A stretch of DNA of 64,000 nucleotides from Thermohalobaculum sp039822785 (GTDB taxonomy: Bacteria; Pseudomonadota; Alphaproteobacteria; Rhodobacterales; Rhodobacteraceae): contig JBCBMO010000008.1 of the NCBI GenBank assembly GCA_039822785.1, forward strand, positions 62,001 to 126,000, given 5' to 3'. The translations under genes and the position numbers were made by a program. Positions 7,859 through 18,800 of the stretch are shown in pieces. Below the pieces are notes generated by a model. That model searched no databases. It had not been told where the DNA came from and was given only the letters and a program-made list of their open reading frames with translations. Position 1 is the first letter of the stretch, and every line of letters begins with the position of its first letter.

Positions 7859-9775
7859 GTGAACGCGCAAAACGCAGTGCCGGGTCGATTGCTGCGATGC
7901 GCCGCCTTGGCTTTGCTGTTGCTGCCGCTCGGCTGCGGCGGGGGCGGCGATTTCGAGGAACCCGTGGCCTTCGAGGCGCCCGAGACCACCGTCGAGTACG
8001 AAGCTGCGGTCGAGGGCGCGCCGAGCGAGGAGATCGAGGCGCTGCTGACCCAGTCCCTGCTGATCTTCCTGCGCCAGGAGGAGGGGGCGCAGAGCCTCGC
8101 CTTCCTGCGCCGCCGCGCCGATGGCGATATCGCGACCGCGCAGCAGATCCTGCGCTCCTACGGCTATTATCGCCCCACGATCACCACGCGGGTCGAGGAG
8201 GTGCCGCCGGACCCCGAGGCGGAGCCTCAAGAGGACGTGGCCGAGGAGGCGTCAGAGGAGACATCGGAGGACGAGGGCGCGCTGATCGAGGCAACGGCCA
8301 CCCTGGTGATCGATCCTGGTCAGGCCTTCACCCTGTCGCGCCATACCTTCGCCATCGACGGCTTTGCCCCAAGTCCGGCGCCCGCGCTAGGGCCGGCGGA
8401 GGCTTACGGCGCCCCCATCGGCCGGCCCGCCGTCGCCGCGGAGATCCTGGGCGCCGAGGCCGGGGCCCTCCAGGCGATCCGCGAACAGGGCTATTTCTAC
8501 GCCGAGCGCACGGACCGCGACGCCGTCGCCGATCTCGAGGAAGCGACCATCGAGGTCGACACCAGCTTCGAGACCGGGCGCATCCACCGCTTCGGCGACG
8601 TCACCATCATCGGGGCGCCCAGCGTCGATACCGATTACCTGCTCACGTACGTGCCCTGGGAGGAGGGCGACCTCGCCACTCGCGCGCTGATGACCGAGTA
8701 TCAGCAGGCGCTCTTGGCCACGGGGCTCTTCCGCTCCGGCATCGTGACGATCCCCGACGCGCCGCCGGAGGGGGAGATCGTGCCGGTCACCGTCACCGTG
8801 GAGGAGGCGCCGTTTCGCACCGTCTCTGCCGGGGTGCGCTTCGACACCGACGAGGGGCCCGGCGTGCGCGGCAGCCTGGAGCACCGCAACCTGCTGGGGG
8901 CGAACGAGCGGCTGCGGCTGACCCTGGATGCCGCCGCCGACGAGCAGAGCATCGAGCTCACCTACCGCAAGCCGCAGTTCCTGCGGAACAAGCAGGAGTT
9001 CACCTCCGGCCTCGAGTTGCGCCGCGTGGAGGACGATGCCTTCGACGAGCTCGGCGCGACGCTGACGGTGGGCATCAACCGCACCCTGACCGACCGCTGG
9101 ACCGTGGGCGGCGGCGGGCTGATCGAGTTCAGTTCGATCGAGGACGACGTGGAGGGCGATGCCGACGCGCTGCTCTTCGGTCTGCCGGCCTTCGCGGATT
9201 TCGACGGCTCGAACGACCTGTTGAACCCCACGCGGGGCGGGCGCGCGCGCTTCAACGTGACGCCCTTCATGGGCACCTTCGACTCCGATTTCGTAACCTT
9301 CCTCGTCCTCGATGCGACCGGCAGCTACTACCAGCCGCTCGACGAGGCGGAACGCTGGGTCGTCGCCACTCGGGGCCGCTTGGGCTCGATCCCCTCGGGC
9401 TCTCTCGGCGATGTGCCACAGACACGCAGGCTCTATTCGGGCGGCTCGGGGTCGGTGCGCGGCTTTGCCGAGGATTTCGTGGGCCCCATCGGCCCGGACA
9501 ACGATCCCACCGGCGGCCGCTCGGTCTTCGAGGCCGGGGTGGAGCTGCGGTTTCCGATCTTCGGCGACCTCGGCGGCGTGGTCTTCGTCGACAGCGGCGC
9601 GGTGACCGAGGACCCGGTGCCGACCTTCGACGAGGGGCTTCAGGTCGCGGCCGGCGGCGGCTTTCGCTATTACTCACCCGTGGGCCCGATCCGGCTGGAC
9701 GTGGGCGTGCCGCTGAACGGCCGCGACGTGGACGACAGTTTTCAGCTCTACATCTCCATCGGCCAGGCCTTTTGA
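7859..9775 (+). CDS. tamA: outer-membrane translocation/assembly factor TamA (BamA/Omp85 superfamily)
   Basis: The product is ~638 residues: an export signal, POTRA-type repeats in the first ~340 residues, then an Omp85/surface-antigen beta-barrel ending in FQLYISIGQAF, with a C-terminal Phe as usual for outer-membrane proteins. The tamB gene 11 bp downstream confirms the identity. I chose the GTG at 7859 because AGGGAG (7846-7851) sits 7 bases before it; an in-frame GTG at 7832 has no such site. The signal segment ends in LPLGCGGG, a weak lipobox-like cysteine that is unusual for TamA. An acidic insertion (about residues 120-145) interrupts the POTRA region. Confidence 0.93.
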   Translation: MNAQNAVPGRLLRCAALALLLLPLGCGGGGDFEEPVAFEAPETTVEYEAAVEGAPSEEIEALLTQSLLIFLRQEEGAQSLAFLRRRADGDIATAQQILRSYGYYRPTITTRVEEVPPDPEAEPQEDVAEEASEETSEDEGALIEATATLVIDPGQAFTLSRHTFAIDGFAPSPAPALGPAEAYGAPIGRPAVAAEILGAEAGALQAIREQGYFYAERTDRDAVADLEEATIEVDTSFETGRIHRFGDVTIIGAPSVDTDYLLTYVPWEEGDLATRALMTEYQQALLATGLFRSGIVTIPDAPPEGEIVPVTVTVEEAPFRTVSAGVRFDTDEGPGVRGSLEHRNLLGANERLRLTLDAAADEQSIELTYRKPQFLRNKQEFTSGLELRRVEDDAFDELGATLTVGINRTLTDRWTVGGGGLIEFSSIEDDVEGDADALLFGLPAFADFDGSNDLLNPTRGGRARFNVTPFMGTFDSDFVTFLVLDATGSYYQPLDEAERWVVATRGRLGSIPSGSLGDVPQTRRLYSGGSGSVRGFAEDFVGPIGPDNDPTGGRSVFEAGVELRFPIFGDLGGVVFVDSGAVTEDPVPTFDEGLQVAAGGGFRYYSPVGPIRLDVGVPLNGRDVDDSFQLYISIGQAF

Positions 9776-9786
9776 GGAGACGGACT

Positions 9787-12700
9787 ATGGCAAGACGCCT
9801 GCTGATCGCCGCTCTGGCCCTGATGCTCCTCGCGACCCCGGCGGCGGCCCAGTTCTCCTTCTTCTTCGGCGGCATGAAGAACCAGCTGGTGCAGTTCCTG
9901 CTGGATCAGGTGAGCGTGCCGGGCGAGTTCGAGATCGCGATCGAGGAGGTCACGGACGACGATGGCGAGCTGCTGGGGCTTACGGGCCTGACCATCGCCG
10001 ATGCCGACGGCATCTGGCTGAGCGTCGGGCGGGCCTCGCTCAGCGTCGGCTCCTTCGGCCTGTTGGGTGGCGGGATCGAGATCGACGCCCTGGTGGCGGA
10101 GGATATCGAGTACCTGCGGGCCCCCGGCGCGAGCGTCGCGGTGAAGGAGGCCGAGGAGGAAGACACCGAGGATGAGGGTGGTCTTTTTGAATGGCCCCGC
10201 TCTCCGGTGGGTGTTCTGGTCAAGGAGATGCGCCTGGACCGGGTGACCGTGGCGCCGGGCGCTGTCGCCGAACAGGGCTTTCGCATCGATGTCCTCGGCA
10301 ACGCGGAGGATCGGGGCGATCTGCAGGCCGCGAAACTGACCGTCACCCGGACCGACGAGATCGCCGCGCTCATCGACCTCGACTACGCCCGGGACTTCGA
10401 GGCGGGCACGCTGAACTTGACCCTGACGGCGGAGGAAGCGGCGCAGGGCCTGGTGGCCGAACTGGCCGGGCTGCCCGCAACCTCCGCCAGCCGGCTGTCG
10501 CTGGTGGCGACGGGCCCTCTCACCGACTGGCAGGTGGATCTCGACCTGGAGAGCGAGGAGGTGCTCACCGTCGCCGGCCAAGCCCGGATCGGGTTGGAAG
10601 CGCCCGTCAACGTCACGGCCATGCTCGAGGCCTCCCCGGGCGCTGCCCTCGATCCCGGCATCGCGCGCCTGTTGGCGCCCAATGCGACCCTCGACATCGC
10701 GGTGGTGGAGGATGAGGACAGCGTCATCCGGGTGGAGCGAGGCGCCGTCCGCTCCCCGGTGGTGACCCTCGACAGCGCGGGCTTCTACAACCGCGACAGC
10801 GGCGCGGTGGACCTGTCGCTGTCCCTCGCCGCCAACCCCGAGATCGTGGAGGAGGGCGACGGCTTCGCCTTCGAGGCGCTGGGCTTCGAGGGCACCATCG
10901 TGGGCACGCCAGGCGATCTCTCGGGACAGGGGGACTTCCGGCTCGTCGGCCTGGTCAGCCCCTCTGCCGACGTCGGCGACGCGACGCTGACGGCGACGCT
11001 GGAGGGGACCGAGGAGGCGACGACGGCGCGCCTCAGTGGCGGGATCACCGGGCTGCGCGTCGACCGACTTGGGCCTGACCTGCTGGGCCGCACGCAGATC
11101 GCCGCGACGCTGGTGGCATCCGGAGAGGTGACCCGGCTCGACCTGCTGACCGTGGCCGCCGAACCGCTGACGCTCCAGGCCGAGGGGCAGGCCGACCCTG
11201 CGGGCTTCGACTTCCGCTACAGCCTGCAGTCGCCGGATCTGGCCCCGCTTGCCGCCGCCTATGACACCGATGCCCAGGGGCGCATCGACATCGAGGGTGC
11301 CTTCGCCGGGCCGGCCGACAGCCCGGTGCTCTCGGGCACAGCCGCGCTCGCCGATCTGGCGTTCGAGGGCGAGCGCTTCGGCCAGGTGGCCCTCACCCAT
11401 GAGGTGCGCCTGACCGACAGCCCCAACGGCACGATCTCGCTCGATGCCGATGGTTCGCGCTATGGGGCGGCGCGCGTGGCAACCGATTTCGCGCTCGCGG
11501 GCGATGTCTTGGCGCTGACCGAGATGACCGTGGCGGCGCTGGACGCCACGATCAGCGGCGCCCTGGATGTCGACCTCGGCACGACGCTCATGACCGGCGA
11601 GATCGCGCTTGACGTGCCGAGCCTGGAGCGGGCGGAGGCGGCGACCGGCCTTGCCCTTTCGGGCCGCGGCGGGGGCACCGTGGCTTTGGCGCCCACGACA
11701 ATCGAGGGGGCCTTCGGCACCTCCGTCAGCCAGCAGACCGCCGAGACTGATCTCGCCTTCGAGGATTTCGCTGGGTTCGACGCGACGGTGGACCGCCTCG
11801 GCATCGCGGGCACGCTGAACGATCTGCTCGGTAACCCGGGCGGCGACCTTGTGCTCAGCCTCGACCGCGCGGCGCACCCGCAGGGCTCGCTGCGCCGGGC
11901 CCGGGTTGACGTGACCGCCGAGAGCCTGACGCGCCGCGGCACCCTCGACCTCCGCCTCGCCCTCGACGAAATCGCGGCGGCCGATGCCGCGACCGCGGCC
12001 CGCGTCACGGGAGAGGCGCGGGTGGAGGATATCGACCGCGCCCCCCGCGCGACCTTCGCCTTAGGCGCAGAGGACATCGCATCGCCGGCGGTCGAGGGTG
12101 GTGCGACCGTCGACCGGGCGACCGTGCAGGGCGCGATGCAGGACCTGACCGGCGACCCCCAGGGCACAGTGACCTTGGATGTGCGCGACATCGCCGCCGC
12201 TGGCTTCGCCGTGGAGAGCTTCGCCGCGGAGAGCACCCTGGCCACCCTGGTCAGCGCGCCGGCAGTGGCGCTGACAGGTACCATCGGCCCGGTCGCCGGG
12301 CCTGATCTGTCGCTGGAGGGCGTCGATCTGGAGGCGGATCTCGCCGATCTGGCGGGCAATGGCCGGGGCACGGCGACGATCACCGCCCGCAGGCTGAGCG
12401 GCGCGGCGGCGGTGCGGGAGGCGGTGGTGAGCGCCGATATGACCGGGCTGATCGCACCTGCCGGCACCGTGACGCTGGATGCGACCGGCATCGCCGCGGG
12501 CGGCGCCACCATCGCTCGCGCCGATCTGGACACGCGCCTGACGGATGTCGAAGGGCGGACGGATGTCGATGCGCGCCTGAGTATCCCCGCCGTCGAGGCC
12601 GAGGGCGCGCGCATCGACGGGATCGCCTTGGCCGCCAAGGTCGCGGATGCGCTGGCCACGCCGCGCCTGGACGTTCGCCTCGACGTCGCCGAAGTCGCGG

Positions 12701-14613
12701 CGGAGGGGCTGACGATCACCGCCCCGCGCCTGACGGCGGCCGGGCCTCTCTCCGCCCTTGCCCTGGGGTTGGATGCGGCGGGCGAGATGGGCGACCAGCC
12801 GCTCAGCGCCACCCTCCGAGCGACGGCGAACGTCGAGGGCGAGCCGTCGGCCACGGTCAGCACCCTCACTGCGGCGCTGGGTGAGGCCGAGGTCGCACTG
12901 GAACAGCCGCTCGCGATCCGCACGGCGGGCGGCACCACGAGGATCGACGATCTCGCGCTTTCCCTGCCGGGCGGGCGGCTGTCGGGGCAGGCGGCACTGC
13001 CGCCGGGCGGTCTCGCCGGCGATCTGACGCTCGCCATGGCCGATCTTGGCGAACTGCGCCGGACAGTGTCGGAGGATATTCCCGTCTCGCGCGGCACCTT
13101 CGACCTGACGGCCGCCTTCGACACGCGCCCGGGCCAGGCGCGCGCGGACATCACCGGCACCGGGCGCGGCATCGGGTTCGAGGAAGCAGTCAGCGACATC
13201 GGCGACCTCGGCCTCGACCTCGGTACCACCTGGAACGGACGGGTGATGCAGGCGGAGGCGGCGCTCTCCGGCCCCTTCGGCGATCCCATCGAGGTCACCG
13301 CCGCCCTGCCGCTTCGCGCCACCGATGCGATTGCGCCCAGCCTCAACCAGAACGGCCCGCTCCAGGCGAGTGTCGACTGGGTGGGGCGGGTCGGCCCGCT
13401 GTGGGCACTGGTGCCGGCACCGGACCACGTGCTCGACGGCGATCTCACCATCGATCTCGACATCGGCGGCACGGTCGCGGACCCCGCCATCGCCGGCGGC
13501 CTCGGCATGCGTGACGGGCAGTACCAGAACCTGGAGACCGGCACGATCCTGACCGATCTCACCATGGACAGCGCGCTGGAGGGCACCGATGTGATCCAGC
13601 TTGCGCTCCGCGGCAACGACGGCGCCAGCGGCACGCTGACCGTCGACGTGGCACTCGACGAGGAGGGGCTCGACGCGCGCGTTCAGGCGGCGAACGCGGT
13701 GCTGGTCCGCCGCGACGACGTCACTGCAGCGATCAGCACGGACATCACGGCGGTGGGCCCGCTCTCCGCCCTCGCGCTTGGCGGGACGACGACCATCGAG
13801 CGGGCCGAGATCCGGCTGGTGAACGCCATCCCCCCCTCGGTCGCCGATCTGGGCGAGGTCCGCATCAAGGGCGCGCCGGTCGAGGAGGCCGAGGAAGGTG
13901 CCGGCAGCAGCATCACCCTCGATCTGAAGGTCGTCGCGCCCGACGAGGTCTTCGTCCGCGGGCGCGGGCTGCAGAGCGAATGGCAGATCGACCTTGCGAT
14001 CACCGGCACCGCCGCCCGGCCCATCGTCGTGGGCTCGGTCGAGAAACGCCGCGGCACGCTCGATATCCTCGGCCGCTTCTTCAATCTCGACGAGGGTGAG
14101 GTGATCTTCGACGGCGGCCGCGAGATCGATCCTCGCCTGAATGTCGTGCTGAGCCATGAGAACGACGGCACGACGGGCTTTATCCGGGTCAGCGGCACGG
14201 GCTCCGATCCGGCGGTGAACTTCTCCTCCGAGCCTGCGCTGCCGGAGGACGAGGTGCTGCCGCGCGTGATCTTCGGGCGGTCCTCGCAATCGCTGAGCGG
14301 GATCGAGGCGCTGCAGCTCGCCAGCGCCATCGCGACCCTTCTCGACGGCTCTGGCGGATTTGCCGATCAGTTCCGCGGCGCCGTGGGCCTCGACGTGCTG
14401 AGCGTTCAGACCGGGGATGACGGCGATACCTCGGTCGTGGTGGGCCGCAACGTCGCCGAAGGCGTCTTCGTCGGCGCCGAACAACCCATCGGCGGCGACG
14501 GCCAAAGCAAGGTTACCGTCGAGATCGACGTCTTTGAGAACGTCATCGTAGACGGCGAGCTTGAGGGTGACGGAGGCACCTCACTCGGTGTGCAGTGGCG
14601 AAAGGATTTCTAA
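9787..14613 (+). CDS. tamB: translocation and assembly module inner-membrane component TamB
   Basis: A 1608-residue protein with an N-terminal signal/anchor (about residues 4-21) followed by a long, repetitive beta-rich body of AsmA/TamB type and the conserved C-terminal TamB (DUF490) domain, ending in GVQWRKDF. TamB spans the periplasm as a beta-taco and works with TamA in outer-membrane protein insertion and lipid transport. The open frame extends upstream to 7897, but that stretch is the +1 shadow of tamA; ATG 9787 follows a GAGGAGA site. It sits 11 bp after tamA in one operon. The many Thr/Ala/Asp-rich repeats explain the long antisense frames across it. Confidence 0.95.
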   Translation: MARRLLIAALALMLLATPAAAQFSFFFGGMKNQLVQFLLDQVSVPGEFEIAIEEVTDDDGELLGLTGLTIADADGIWLSVGRASLSVGSFGLLGGGIEIDALVAEDIEYLRAPGASVAVKEAEEEDTEDEGGLFEWPRSPVGVLVKEMRLDRVTVAPGAVAEQGFRIDVLGNAEDRGDLQAAKLTVTRTDEIAALIDLDYARDFEAGTLNLTLTAEEAAQGLVAELAGLPATSASRLSLVATGPLTDWQVDLDLESEEVLTVAGQARIGLEAPVNVTAMLEASPGAALDPGIARLLAPNATLDIAVVEDEDSVIRVERGAVRSPVVTLDSAGFYNRDSGAVDLSLSLAANPEIVEEGDGFAFEALGFEGTIVGTPGDLSGQGDFRLVGLVSPSADVGDATLTATLEGTEEATTARLSGGITGLRVDRLGPDLLGRTQIAATLVASGEVTRLDLLTVAAEPLTLQAEGQADPAGFDFRYSLQSPDLAPLAAAYDTDAQGRIDIEGAFAGPADSPVLSGTAALADLAFEGERFGQVALTHEVRLTDSPNGTISLDADGSRYGAARVATDFALAGDVLALTEMTVAALDATISGALDVDLGTTLMTGEIALDVPSLERAEAATGLALSGRGGGTVALAPTTIEGAFGTSVSQQTAETDLAFEDFAGFDATVDRLGIAGTLNDLLGNPGGDLVLSLDRAAHPQGSLRRARVDVTAESLTRRGTLDLRLALDEIAAADAATAARVTGEARVEDIDRAPRATFALGAEDIASPAVEGGATVDRATVQGAMQDLTGDPQGTVTLDVRDIAAAGFAVESFAAESTLATLVSAPAVALTGTIGPVAGPDLSLEGVDLEADLADLAGNGRGTATITARRLSGAAAVREAVVSADMTGLIAPAGTVTLDATGIAAGGATIARADLDTRLTDVEGRTDVDARLSIPAVEAEGARIDGIALAAKVADALATPRLDVRLDVAEVAAEGLTITAPRLTAAGPLSALALGLDAAGEMGDQPLSATLRATANVEGEPSATVSTLTAALGEAEVALEQPLAIRTAGGTTRIDDLALSLPGGRLSGQAALPPGGLAGDLTLAMADLGELRRTVSEDIPVSRGTFDLTAAFDTRPGQARADITGTGRGIGFEEAVSDIGDLGLDLGTTWNGRVMQAEAALSGPFGDPIEVTAALPLRATDAIAPSLNQNGPLQASVDWVGRVGPLWALVPAPDHVLDGDLTIDLDIGGTVADPAIAGGLGMRDGQYQNLETGTILTDLTMDSALEGTDVIQLALRGNDGASGTLTVDVALDEEGLDARVQAANAVLVRRDDVTAAISTDITAVGPLSALALGGTTTIERAEIRLVNAIPPSVADLGEVRIKGAPVEEAEEGAGSSITLDLKVVAPDEVFVRGRGLQSEWQIDLAITGTAARPIVVGSVEKRRGTLDILGRFFNLDEGEVIFDGGREIDPRLNVVLSHENDGTTGFIRVSGTGSDPAVNFSSEPALPEDEVLPRVIFGRSSQSLSGIEALQLASAIATLLDGSGGFADQFRGAVGLDVLSVQTGDDGDTSVVVGRNVAEGVFVGAEQPIGGDGQSKVTVEIDVFENVIVDGELEGDGGTSLGVQWRKDF

Positions 14614-14619
14614 TTCGAA

Positions 14620-14634
14620 CGGGAAACGTTCCCG
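14620..14634. promoter_or_regulatory. inverted repeat between tamB and the RND adaptor gene
   Basis: The sequence CGGGAA-ACG-TTCCCG forms a 6-bp perfect dyad 6 bases after the tamB stop and 45 bases before the adaptor ATG. It could be an operator for a local repressor of the efflux genes or a short tamB terminator stem; there is no T-run to favour a terminator, and no regulator gene lies next to it. The assignment is tentative. Confidence 0.3.
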
Positions 14635-14678
14635 CGCTACGGTATATCTGCCCCATCGTTACATAGCGGAGCGACCTC

Positions 14679-15818
14679 ATGCCCCGGACCCCCGTCCGTT
14701 CCTTTTTCCTCGCGGTCTTTCTGTCGATCACCCCTGCTAATGCGCTAGCGCAGATGCCGCCGAACCCGCCGGTCGATGTGGCTGTGCCGCTCAAGGCCAA
14801 TGTCATCGACTATGACGAGTACACCGGCCGTTTCGTCGCAAAGCAGGAGGTTGAGCTGAGGGCCCGCGTGTCCGGCTACCTCGACGAGCAGCGGTTCGAC
14901 GACGGCGCGGTCGTGGAGGAGGGGGCGGTGCTCTTCGTCATCGATCAGCGCCCCTTTGTGGCGGCGGTGCAGCGGGCCGAGGCGGCCCTCGCTTCGGCCG
15001 AGGCGACCGTAACGTTGGCGCAGATCGAGCTGGACCGCGCGGTCCAGCTCGAGGAACGGAACGTCGGCACCGAGCAGGAGGTCGACCGGACCCAGGCGAC
15101 CCTGCTGCAGACGCAGGCGGATGTGCAGATCGCCGAGGCGGAGCTGATACAGGCCGAGCTGGACCTGGAGTATACGACGATCCGCGCGCCCTTTACCGGC
15201 CGTATCTCGGCCAGCGAGGTCGATGTCGGCAATCTGGTCGTCGGCGGCACGAACGGCACCACGCTCCTGGCGACGATCGTCTCGGTCTCGCCCATCGATT
15301 TCGTCTTCACGGCGTCCGAGGCGGATTTCCTCCGTTACTCCCGCATGATCCCCATCGAGGAGCGGCCCTCCGGCACCGCGCCGGGGCTGCCCGTGCAGAT
15401 CAAGCTGCTCGACGAGGACGATTTCACCCACGTCGGATCGATCGATTTCGTCGATAACCGCCTCAGCCCGAACTCCGGCACCATCGAGGTGCGCGCGCGC
15501 ATCCCCGATCCGGACATCGACGTGCTGGTGCCAGGCGTCTTCGGGCGGATGCGGATTACCGGTCGCGGCGAGTACGAGGCGCTTCTGGTGCCTGAGGAAG
15601 CGATCCTGTCCGACCAGGCCGCCAAGATCGTCATGACGGTCGACGAGGCGGGGATCGTGGCGCCCCGTCCCGTAACGCTCGGCCCGCTTTTCAAGGGGAT
15701 GCGCGCCATCAGCAGCGGGATCGAAGAGGACACCCGGGTGATCGTTGCCGGCGTCCAGCGGGCACGCCCCGGCGCCGGGGTCACGCCCAACGAGGTGACG
15801 CTCGAGCTCGAGGACTGA
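14679..15818 (+). CDS. RND efflux periplasmic adaptor (membrane-fusion) subunit
   Basis: A 379-residue MFP/HlyD-type protein with an N-terminal signal peptide (about residues 1-25). The first lipoyl half contains VELRARVSGYLDEQRF, a helical hairpin rich in Ala/Glu/Gln spans about residues 95-155, and the second lipoyl half contains TTIRAPFTGRIS. Such adaptors bridge an inner-membrane RND pump to an outer-membrane channel. Its stop is 3 bases before the pump ATG, so the two genes are certainly co-transcribed. No lipobox cysteine is seen. No TolC-type gene lies in the window, so the outer channel is encoded elsewhere. Confidence 0.95.
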   Translation: MPRTPVRSFFLAVFLSITPANALAQMPPNPPVDVAVPLKANVIDYDEYTGRFVAKQEVELRARVSGYLDEQRFDDGAVVEEGAVLFVIDQRPFVAAVQRAEAALASAEATVTLAQIELDRAVQLEERNVGTEQEVDRTQATLLQTQADVQIAEAELIQAELDLEYTTIRAPFTGRISASEVDVGNLVVGGTNGTTLLATIVSVSPIDFVFTASEADFLRYSRMIPIEERPSGTAPGLPVQIKLLDEDDFTHVGSIDFVDNRLSPNSGTIEVRARIPDPDIDVLVPGVFGRMRITGRGEYEALLVPEEAILSDQAAKIVMTVDEAGIVAPRPVTLGPLFKGMRAISSGIEEDTRVIVAGVQRARPGAGVTPNEVTLELED

Positions 15819-15821
15819 TCG

Positions 15822-18800
15822 ATGGGCGGCTTTTCGCATTTCTTCATCGACCGTCCGATCTTCGCGACGGTCATCTCGATCATTCTGGTCGTTCTCGGCG
15901 CCGTCTCCTACGGCACCCTGCCGGTGACGCAGTACCCCGAGATCGCGCCGCCCTCGGTCCAGGTCAGCGCCAGCTACCCCGGTGCCTCTGCAGAAACCGT
16001 GGCGAACACGGTCGCCGCGGTGATCGAGGAGGAGATCAACGGCGTCGAGGGCATGCTCTACATGCTCTCGCAGTCGACCGGCGACGGGCGGATGACGCTG
16101 GATGTCACCTTCGAACTCGGCACCGATGTCGATCAGGCGCAGGTGCTAGTGCAGAACCGGGTCGCCATTGCCGACCCGCGGCTGCCGGAGGAAGTGCGTC
16201 GCCAGGGGGTGACGACGGAGAAATCCTCGCCCGACCTGATGATGGTCATCCACATGCTGTCGCCGGATGGCAGCCGGGATCAGCTCTACATCTCGAACTA
16301 CGCCAAGACCCAGGTCATGGATCGGCTGCGCCGGATCAACGGTGTTGGCGAAGCGACGATTTTTGCCGAGCGCGAGTACTCGATGCGGATCTGGCTTGAT
16401 CCCCAACTCGTGGCAGCGCGGGGTCTGACGGCGGGCGAGGTCATCGCGGCACTGCGGGCGAACAACACCGAGATCGCCTCGGGTGTCATCAACCGGCTGC
16501 CGGTCCCCGAACAGGCGGCTTATGAGCTTCAGGTCACGACTGAGGGGCGCCTGCTCGACCCCGCGGATTTCGCCTCGATCGTCGTGGCGACGGATCCGTC
16601 CGGGGGGACCATCCGCGTCGGTGACATCGGGCGGGTCGAACTTGGCGCGCAGGATTTTTCGATCAACGGCTATCTCGACGAGAACACGGCGCTGCCCCTC
16701 GGCATCTTCCAGCGCCCCGGCTCCAACGCGCTGGAGACGGCGGCGGCGGTGATCGCCGCGATGGACGACATGGCCGAGGATTTCCCGGACGGCCTCGAAT
16801 ACACCATCGTCTACAACCCGACCGAGTTCATCGAGGCCTCTATCGACGAGGTGAACAACACGCTGTTCGAGGCGATCGCGCTGGTGATCGTCGTGATCAT
16901 CGTCTTCCTGCAGTCCATGCGCACAGCGCTGATCCCGGTGGTCGCGATCCCGGTCAGCCTGGTGGCGACCTTTATGATGATGGCGCTGTTCGGCTTTTCG
17001 CTGAACACGCTGTCGCTGTTCGGCCTGGTCCTCGCCATCGGCATCGTGGTCGATGACGCCATCGTCGTGGTGGAAAATACCGAGCGCTACCTGCGTCAGG
17101 GCCTGCCGGTACGCGATGCGGTCAAGCGCACGATGACCGAGGTCAGCGGCGCCCTGGTCGCCACGTCGCTGGTGATGCTCGCGGTCTTCGTACCCGTCGC
17201 TACGGTGCCCGGGATCTCGGGGCAGTTCTACCAACAGTTCGCGCTGACCATCGCGGCCTCGACCGCGCTGTCGACCATCGTGTCGCTCACGCTGTCGCCG
17301 GCCATGGCAGCCCTGTTCATGGGGAATGCGTCGTCGGAGGAGCGCCCGGGCACCTTCGGCAAGATCATGGCCGTGCTCAACAAGCCCGGCGATTGGTTCA
17401 AGGCCGGCTTCAATCGCGTCTTCGGTGCCATCGAGAACGCCTATGCCCGCTTTGTGCGGGTGGTCATTCGCCTCGCGATCGGCTCGTTGCTCGTCTATGC
17501 GGGCTTGATCGTGCTGACGGTGGACCGGTTCAACGCAGCCCCCACAGGGTTCATTCCCGATCAGGATCAGGGCTACCTGATCACCGTGGTCGAACTGCCT
17601 GCGGGCTCTGCCCTGTCGCGCACGGACACGATCGCCCAGCGGGCGTCGGACATCATCCTTCAGCATCCGGCCGTGGAGCATACGGTCGCCATCGTGGGGC
17701 TGAACGGCGCGACCTTTACCAACGCGCCCAGTTCCGCGGCGATCTTCGTGCCGTTGCAGCCCTTCGAATGGCGCGTTGCCAATGGCTATGACGTGGGCCG
17801 GATCCAGGGAGAGCTGCAGGGCGCGCTGTTCCAGGGCATCAAGGAGGCGGTGATCTTCCTGATCCAACCGCCCCCGGTGCGCGGCGTCAGTACGACGGGC
17901 GGCTGGAAGATGTACGTCGAGGATCGTTCCGGACGCGGCATCGACGCGCTGATGGACGCGACGCGACAGATGGTCGGTGCCGCCAACGGCGCCGAGGGCG
18001 TCGCCGGCGCCTTTACCCTGTTCAACACCGACACGCCCCGGATCTTTGCCGAGATCGACCGCGTGAAGTCGGAGATGATCGGTGTCTCGGCCGATCAGGT
18101 GAACGAGACGCTCGAGGTCTATCTCGGCTCGGCCTATGTCAACGATTACACCTTCCTCGGTCGTACCTTTCGGGTGACCGCACAGGCGGACGGGATCTTT
18201 CGCGACGAGCTGAGCGACATCGGCAACCTGCGGACGCGATCTACCTCCGGCGAAATGGCGCCCATCGGGTCGGTCGCGACCTTCCGGGACGATACCGGCC
18301 CCTACCGCATTGCGCGCTACAACCTCTATCCCGCCGCGGCGGTGCAGGGCGGGCAGGCGCCCGGCGTATCGACCGGGCAGGCGCTGGCGGTGCTGGAACA
18401 GGCCGCAGCCGAGACCCTGCCCGACGGCTTTGCTTATGAATGGACCGAGCTTGCGCTGCAGGAGAAGCTCGCCGAGGGCAACATCGCGTTGATCTTCGCC
18501 TTCGCCGTTCTCGCGGTCTACCTCGTGCTCGCCGCACAGTACGAAAGCTGGTTGCTGCCGCTCGCGGTCATCCTGATCGTGCCGATGTGCATGCTGGCGG
18601 CACTGCAGGGGGTGCTTTTCGCAGGGCTCGACAACAACATCCTTACCCAGGTGGGCCTGGTCGTCTTGGTCGGTCTTGCGGCGAAGAACGCCATCCTGAT
18701 CGTGGAGTTCGCCCGCCAGGCGGAGGACGAGGGGCTGAACCGGGTCGATGCGGCGGTGCGTGCGGCGGAGTTGCGCCTGCGTCCCATCCTGATGACCTCG

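Noticed and set aside
7897..9786. Upstream part of the tamB frame (2238-residue ORF)
   Set aside because: It is the shifted-frame shadow of tamA, with typical Arg/Gly/Pro composition.
12061..14505. Long antisense frame (814 residues) across tamB
   Set aside because: tamB is conserved to its C-terminal domain on the plus strand; the antisense frame has no motif.
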